This document shows, in pieces, positions 6,652 to 8,266 of a DNA stretch of 8,266 nucleotides. This DNA is from Kiritimatiellia bacterium. GTDB taxonomy: Bacteria > Verrucomicrobiota > Kiritimatiellia > RFP12 > UBA3636. Numbering within the stretch: position 1 is the first letter of the stretch; each line of letters opens with the position of its first letter. Made by a program: the position numbers and the translations under genes. The stretch spans positions 1-8,266 of the forward strand of contig JAFPUX010000374.1 in assembly GCA_017413145.1 (NCBI GenBank), in the 5' to 3' direction. The notes under the pieces were generated by a model. The model was not told where the DNA came from. It saw nothing but the letters and a program-made list of their open reading frames with translations, and did no database searches.

Positions 6652-6664
6652 GAGGAAACTCCCC
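6652..6664 (+). promoter_or_regulatory. pheS translation start region: GAGGA plus CTCCCC
   Basis: GAGGA (6652-6656) is a modest Shine-Dalgarno 8 nt from the ATG, and CTCCCC (6659-6664) abuts the ATG. GAG-GAAA-CTC (6652-6661) could form a tiny GNRA-loop hairpin over both. The region supports 6665 as the start rather than an upstream in-frame codon. Confidence 0.5.
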
Positions 6665-7681
6665 ATGACACTCGCAGAAATATCCGGATTGCAGGCCGAG
6701 GCGCTCGCCGAAATCGCGGCGGCGGCCTCTCCCGACGCCGTCGAAGCGCTCCGCGTGAAGTACCTCGGCGCGAAAAACGGCCTCCTGCCCGCGTTGATGA
6801 AGGGCCTGCGCGACGTGCCGCCGTCCGACAAACCCGCGTTCGGCCAGGCGCTCAACGCGCTGCGGACCGCGGTGTCCGACGCGCTCGCCGCGCGCAAGGA
6901 CGCGGTCGCGGCCGAAGCCGCGCCGCACGGGACGTTCGACTTCTCGCTGCCCGGCAACTGGCGTCCGACCGGCTCGATCCACCCCGTCTCCGAGGTGATC
7001 GAGGAGACGACCCGCATCTTCGCGCAGCTCGGGTTCACCGTCGCGGACGGTCCGGACATCGAGACGGAGTTCAACAACTTCGACGCGCTCAACACCGCGA
7101 AGCACCATCCGTCGCGCGACGCGCGCGACACGTTCTGGCTCGACCCGGAGCGCCTCCTGCGCACGCAGACCTCGTCCGTGCAGATCCGCGAGATGCTCGC
7201 GCACAAGCCGCCGGTCCGCATCGTCTGCCCCGGCCGCTGCTACCGCCGAGACACGACGGACGCGACGCACGCCGCGAACTTCCACCAGATCGAGGGCCTC
7301 TACGTGGACGTCGTCCCGGTGTCGCTCGCCGACCTCAAGTCGACGCTCGCGCACTTCGCCCGCGAGATGATGGGCCCGTCGGTGCAGGTGCGCTTCCGCC
7401 CGCACTTCTTCCCGTTCACGGAGCCGAGCGTCGAAGTCGACTTCTCCTGCCACGTCTGCAAGGGCAAGGGCTGCGCCGTCTGCAAGCAGAGCGGCTGGAT
7501 CGAAGTGGCCGGCGCCGGCATCGTCGACACCCGCGTCTACAAGCGCGTGGGCTACGACGAGGAGTGCTACGGCTACGCGTTCGGCATGGGCGTCGAGCGC
7601 ATCGCCATGATCAAGCACGGCGTCACGGACCTGCGGCTGCTCTACGCCAACGACCTGCGCTACCTCCGGGAGTTCCTGTAG
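6665..7681 (+). CDS. pheS: Phenylalanine--tRNA ligase alpha subunit
   Basis: The protein has 338 residues, normal for bacterial PheS. It attaches phenylalanine to tRNA-Phe as the catalytic half of the alpha2beta2 enzyme in the cytoplasm. Residues 1-85 form the N-terminal tRNA-binding coiled coil (VEALRVKYLGAKNGLL). The class II core follows: GFTVADGPDIETEFNNFDAL (123-142), HHPSRDARDTFWL, LLRTQTSSVQIREML, the motif 2 stretch CPGRCYRRDTTDATHAANFH (188-207), and FFPFTEPSVEVDF. Four Cys (262, 265, 270, 273; C-x2-C-x4-C-x2-C) form a zinc-type knuckle seen in many PheS proteins. Motif 3 is GYAFGMGVERIAM (303-315). The frame is open for 91 more codons upstream, but that stretch is Arg-rich and has no PheS counterpart, so I start at 6665. 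pheT, the usual next gene, is absent; two unrelated small genes follow closely instead. Confidence 0.98.
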   Translation: MTLAEISGLQAEALAEIAAAASPDAVEALRVKYLGAKNGLLPALMKGLRDVPPSDKPAFGQALNALRTAVSDALAARKDAVAAEAAPHGTFDFSLPGNWRPTGSIHPVSEVIEETTRIFAQLGFTVADGPDIETEFNNFDALNTAKHHPSRDARDTFWLDPERLLRTQTSSVQIREMLAHKPPVRIVCPGRCYRRDTTDATHAANFHQIEGLYVDVVPVSLADLKSTLAHFAREMMGPSVQVRFRPHFFPFTEPSVEVDFSCHVCKGKGCAVCKQSGWIEVAGAGIVDTRVYKRVGYDEECYGYAFGMGVERIAMIKHGVTDLRLLYANDLRYLREFL

Positions 7682-7684
7682 ACC

Positions 7685-8083
7685 ATGCCGCACGAAACCG
7701 TCCGCACCGAAACGACGCCCGACGGAAAAACCGTGATCGTCCGCCGCCGGCGCTCCTCGCACCACCGCCACCGCCGCCACCGCCACCACGGCGGCGACGG
7801 CGAAGCCGTGCAGCGCCGCCGCCAGGACCTGCGGTTCCTCGCGTTCGCGCTTCCGCTCGGCCTGCTCGCGATCGGGTTCCTGCTCTGGATGTTCACGGTT
7901 CCGCGCCCCGGTTCGGACGCCGTTTCCGACGAGGACCTGCTCTCCCTTTCCTGGTGGATGATGGGCGTCGGCGGCGCGCTGCTCGCCGTGGCCCTGATCG
8001 TCGAATGGATCCGCCGCGGCGTCGAGTCGGTCCGCAACGGGGACGACGAGACCGTCTCCTTCTCGGACGGCGACGGGGACTAG
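7685..8083 (+). CDS. Small membrane protein with His/Arg-rich N-terminus, function unknown
   Basis: The protein has 132 residues and I do not recognise it. The first 48 residues are cytoplasmic-looking and very basic: residues 20-35 are RRRRSSHHRHRRHRHH, with 8 Arg and 6 His. Two membrane helices follow, at about 51-71 (FLAFALPLGLLAIGFLLWMF) and 89-109 (SWWMMGVGGALLAVALIVEW). An acidic tail ends the protein (DGDGD). The positive-inside rule puts both ends in the cytoplasm. The ATG is 3 nt after the pheS stop (TAG ACC ATG), so it is very likely cotranscribed. Upstream GGGAG is 12 nt away, far for a Shine-Dalgarno, so coupling to pheS is likely. The His/Arg run could bind metal or nucleic acid, but nothing in the sequence demonstrates either. 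Confidence 0.75.
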   Translation: MPHETVRTETTPDGKTVIVRRRRSSHHRHRRHRHHGGDGEAVQRRRQDLRFLAFALPLGLLAIGFLLWMFTVPRPGSDAVSDEDLLSLSWWMMGVGGALLAVALIVEWIRRGVESVRNGDDETVSFSDGDGD

Positions 8084-8086
8084 GCC

Positions 8087-8266
8087 GTGTCCGCCTTTCC
8101 CGCTCCCGCCCGCATCGGCTTCGACGCGTCCTGCGGCGAAGGCGGCGCGTTGCTGGCCCTCGCGGTCCGCGGTCTTTCCGCGCCCGTCGCGCTTCCGCTC
8201 GCCAAGGCGCCGCCGGAAACGCTCGCGGCGCTCCGCGCCGGCGGCCGTTGCACGGCCGCGCTCCCC
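8087..8266 (+). CDS. Start of an unrecognised gene, cut by window edge
   Basis: A GTG 3 nt after the previous stop (TAG GCC GTG) opens a frame that stays open for 60 codons to the window end. The visible part begins MSAFPAPARIGFDASCGEGG and continues in Ala/Leu-rich sequence with two Cys. The spacing repeats the TAG-NCC-start junction seen between pheS and the small membrane gene, which supports a real cotranscribed gene. GGGGA lies 7 nt upstream of the GTG. The GTG is my choice of start; too little is visible to name a family. Confidence 0.5.
   Translation, partial: MSAFPAPARIGFDASCGEGGALLALAVRGLSAPVALPLAKAPPETLAALRAGGRCTAALP

Larger units (their letters stand above)
6313..6664. other. Divergent intergenic region between exbB and pheS
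   Basis: These 352 bp separate the divergent exbB and pheS genes. They hold a 7-bp-periodic repeat next to exbB and one candidate promoter for each direction. They also hold two mutually exclusive stems: GGCGG (6419-6423) with CCGCC (6438-6442), or CCGCCT (6438-6443) with AGGCGG (6456-6461). Neither stem is followed by a T-run on either strand, so I do not call a terminator or attenuator. I see no T-box, tRNA or Phe-rich leader peptide. The open plus-strand frames here encode Arg-rich, low-complexity sequence and are not convincing genes. Confidence 0.6.

Noticed and set aside
6392..6664. A 91-residue N-terminal extension of PheS
   Set aside because: The frame is open, but the sequence is Arg-rich and low in complexity, has no counterpart in PheS proteins, and overlaps the candidate pheS promoter. 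The start at 6665 has a GAGGA site and matches the family N-terminus.
6400..6664. A pheS attenuator with a Phe-rich leader peptide or a T-box
   Set aside because: No short frame with clustered Phe codons followed by a terminator was found. The Phe-containing stretch near 6425-6500 is in the pheS frame with no stop, and no hairpin with a T-run exists.
6357..6668. A 103-codon plus-strand gene ending in the pheS start
   Set aside because: It has an Arg/Pro/Gly-rich composition typical of GC-rich noncoding frames, a GTG start without a ribosome binding site, and it spans both candidate promoters.

Overview
The window is GC-rich, compact bacterial DNA with two divergent gene blocks. Several things suggest a PVC-type bacterium (Kiritimatiellota, Verrucomicrobiota, Lentisphaerota or a relative): a secreted DUF2341 plus LamG protein, an ExbB with a signal peptide, weak or absent Shine-Dalgarno sequences, and the base composition. 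This is inference from family habits. There is no rRNA or other marker here to settle it.

Layout. Positions 1-1914 (minus) hold the first 638 residues of a secreted protein with DUF2341, LamG and fibronectin III-like regions. It runs off the left edge and has its own good sigma70-type promoter at 1989-2017. Positions 2047-6312 (minus) are a tight three-gene operon: an ExbB/TolQ-type proton channel, an ExbD/TolR-type protein, then a 1011-residue protein whose start overlaps the exbD stop (ATGA). Positions 6313-6664 are a 352-bp divergent intergenic region with candidate promoters in both directions and a 7-bp-periodic repeat in the exbB leader. Positions 6665-7681 (plus) encode phenylalanyl-tRNA synthetase alpha. 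A small His/Arg-rich membrane protein (7685-8083) and the start of an unrecognised gene (8087 to the right edge) follow, each 3 nt after the previous stop. No pheT is visible.

The most interesting object is the third gene of the exb operon. Its N-terminus carries the transmembrane Ser-His-Leu-Ser/Thr pattern by which TolA and TonB couple to TolQR and ExbBD. The middle is a very long charged helix, with 311 consecutive residues lacking any I, L, V, M, F, W, Y, C or P and Ala repeated every seven residues. The C-terminus, where TolA or TonB would carry its usual domain, instead looks like a beta-sandwich ligand-binding module. With the ExbB and ExbD genes beside it, this reads as a complete proton-motive-force-driven envelope machine whose output domain is neither TolA-C nor TonB-C. 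A function in pulling on or sensing an envelope ligand is inferred, not shown.

A second pattern is that all three genes that appear to begin a transcript (the LamG gene, exbB and pheS) have CTCCCC directly abutting the ATG, while the downstream operon genes do not.
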